Of a stretch of 64,000 nt of DNA, positions 62,603 through 64,000 are shown piece by piece. The stretch spans positions 496,001-560,000 of the forward strand of contig JBBELK010000459.1 of NCBI GenBank assembly GCA_037783545.1, given 5' to 3'. The notes under the pieces are model-generated. The model was not told the DNA's origin, ran no database searches, and worked only from the letters and a program-made list of their open reading frames with translations. Position 1 is the first letter of the stretch, and each line of letters opens with the position of its first letter. Origin of the DNA: Henricia sp. BOLD:AAB3569 (taxonomy: Eukaryota > Echinodermata > Asteroidea > Spinulosida > Echinasteridae). The translations under genes were made by a program, and so were the position numbers.

Positions 62603-63220
62603 CCACACACTAAACGTCGAGTCTATTTTCGAGACCATAACAAAAACGTGCATGGGGGAGGGGGGAGCAAAAAAACTGTAAAGTGATGTTTCTCTGGTGT
62701 AAAGTACGACGGTGTGAATGTAATACATGTATGTACCAAATTGGAAAAAAAAAATCTGGGTGGGGGTTAAGAGGGCACCAGCCCCACCCAACCCTACCGC
62801 GACGCCGGCATGGACTGGCGAAATTTGTCGGTACTCCACGGCCGCCCTGGCCCTCCCACACAAGGGTCCAGCAACCCCAGTAGCTCCCCTATGGAGAAAA
62901 CCCTAGCTACGCTGCTGTATAATACGGGCCTCGGGGTCTGAAATAGCCGGATTAAAAATAAACTTGTTTATTTGCACGAATTACTAAACAGGACACGAAA
63001 TGCCACGTACATACCAAATCGTGCGTATTATTAACACTGGAATTAACAAGTCAATTCTCGCGATTCATAATATATAAGTTGGTTAATTCATTTGTCCGTA
63101 TTGTTCGGATTCCTGTATTTTGTTTAGAATTTTCCATTATATTTCTGAATTTGTCGCTGTCGCACTGATTACTTTTTATTCAGTAAGTCCGTAGGGGAAA
63201 TGCAAAACATAGAATCCCAT
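62603..63220. other. Intron, no feature recognised
   Basis: It includes a G-rich and then C-rich stretch (GGGTGGGGGTTAAGAGGGCA, CCCTCCCACACAAGGG) without a definable element. Confidence 0.4.
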
Positions 63221-63224
63221 AATC

Positions 63225-63574
63225 TTCGTGTAGGTGTGCAACACCTTTGTAGAGACCCAAAATTTTACTTCATGAAAAGCCCGACTAAACGTTTGATAGC
63301 AATTGGTAACAAACACCACACGATCTTTCCCCGCGTAAAATTGTACCTTTGTGGGAGAAATTGCCAACTGAAAGTGCTTTAAAAAAAATTGTCTGCAGAC
63401 AATTTGTTTACCATTCATTCAACACAAAAACCATGGATGGATTTTTTAAGGTTTTCTATAAAGTATCACTGCATCTAGATGAGATTTGTACAAGGCAGTT
63501 TATGAACAATATTCTTTAGTATAATAAAATGTTGTTCCTTTTTTTAAAAAGTTTTTCAATCATGTAATTTGTCT
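63225..63574 (+). repeat. Family D repeat, copy 6
   Basis: GATAGCAATTGGTAACAAAC, ACCTTTGTGGGAGAAATTGC, TTTACCATTCATTCAACAC and TTCAATCATGTAATTTGTCT match copy 5 at 61920-62258. It ends at the TTTAAA in which MITE-A copy 7 sits. Confidence 0.75.
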
Positions 63575-63715
63575 TTAAAGGCACAGGCTCGTCAGCAATG
63601 CACGCGCACCAAATTTGTGCCACGAAATACGCAGCTCCATAGCAAAGGCATGGAGCTGCGTATTTCATAGCACGAATTTGGCGCGCGCGCATTGCTGACG
63701 AGCCTGTGCCTTTAA
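63575..63715. mobile_element. Palindromic MITE-A, copy 7
   Basis: TTAA, AGGCACAGGCTCGTCAGCAA runs through CACGAAATACGCAGCTCCAT, the loop AGCAAAGGC and back to TTGCTGACGAGCCTGTGCCT, TTAA. Stem of about 64 bp with few mismatches. Very close to copy 1. Confidence 0.93.
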
Positions 63716-63828
63716 TGAAGTCGAGAAAATACGCTCGCATATATGCATTTCGTTGAAATGTTATTTAACATTTTTTTATTGGTTTATGGAAATGCAGTAT
63801 ATTAGTTATTTGTCTTTTCTTTGTTTAG

Positions 63829-63891
63829 CGGCTGGCAATTGTGACTCCGCAGGCTTACCGAAGATTACGACTGAAAGAGCGGGGGATTAAG
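63829..63891 (+). CDS. Unidentified gene, last coding exon in the window
   Basis: After TTTGTTTAG 63 bases encode RLAIVTPQAYRRLRLKERGI-K in phase 0, with a good donor (TTAAG, GTGCGT). The peptide is strongly basic. The gene continues beyond 64000. Confidence 0.6.
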
Positions 63892-64000
63892 GTGCGTACA
63901 CGAGTCCAATTGCTTATATTAGCACTGCGATATTCTAATCGAAAGCCCGTATACACTATACAGGATCTACAATGTCCCGGAATTTTTATTAAACCATTGA

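Noticed and set aside
1..64000. CRISPR array, operons or prokaryotic genes
   Set aside because: The direct repeats lack regular unique spacers, and every recognised host gene is intron-containing and animal.

Overview
The window is from an animal nuclear genome. The genes have short exons with GT-AG introns, and their proteins are the animal family members UBL3, a PAR-bZIP (HLF/TEF/DBP) and ribosomal protein L31. The rest is mostly transposable elements. The organism is most likely a marine invertebrate deuterostome. I favour an echinoderm, because of the CR1-type retrotransposon with a 2A-like peptide, the many tRNA-derived SINEs, the abundance of foldback elements and the scattered TACATGTAC words. 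This is an inference, and amphioxus or a hemichordate cannot be excluded.

Layout, all host genes on the + strand. (1) About 3.8-15.0 kb: the last three coding exons of UBL3, a prenylated membrane-anchored ubiquitin-fold protein; its 5' exons lie upstream of the window. The roughly 9.9 kb last intron holds a CR1-like retrotransposon in antisense with an intact reading frame. (2) 15-31 kb: no host gene recognised, apart from one orphan exon-like segment at 26.1 kb. This region is filled with foldback and TIR elements and a decayed Tigger/pogo transposase. (3) 31.1-40.9 kb: a complete four-exon PAR-bZIP transcription factor gene, predicted at 293 aa. (4) 41-52 kb: repeats only. (5) 52.1-55.4 kb: a complete coding region of RPL31, four coding exons and 123 aa. 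(6) 60.1 kb to the end: the first exons of a gene I do not recognise, continuing past the window.

The genes are unrelated in function and show no operon-like organisation. The common theme is the mobile DNA in and around them. At least five element families are flanked by TTAA and begin with AG. The clearest is a near-perfect palindrome of about 140 bp present seven times. Other foldback families include some whose arms are built from short tandem repeats. Several elements are nested inside one another, and four or more tRNA-derived SINE families are present.

Exon boundaries come from splice-site and reading-phase reasoning plus protein family resemblance, not from transcripts. Repeat family assignments are by eye. 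Superfamily names (hAT, pogo, Kolobok-like, MULE-like) are inferences from termini and target duplications.
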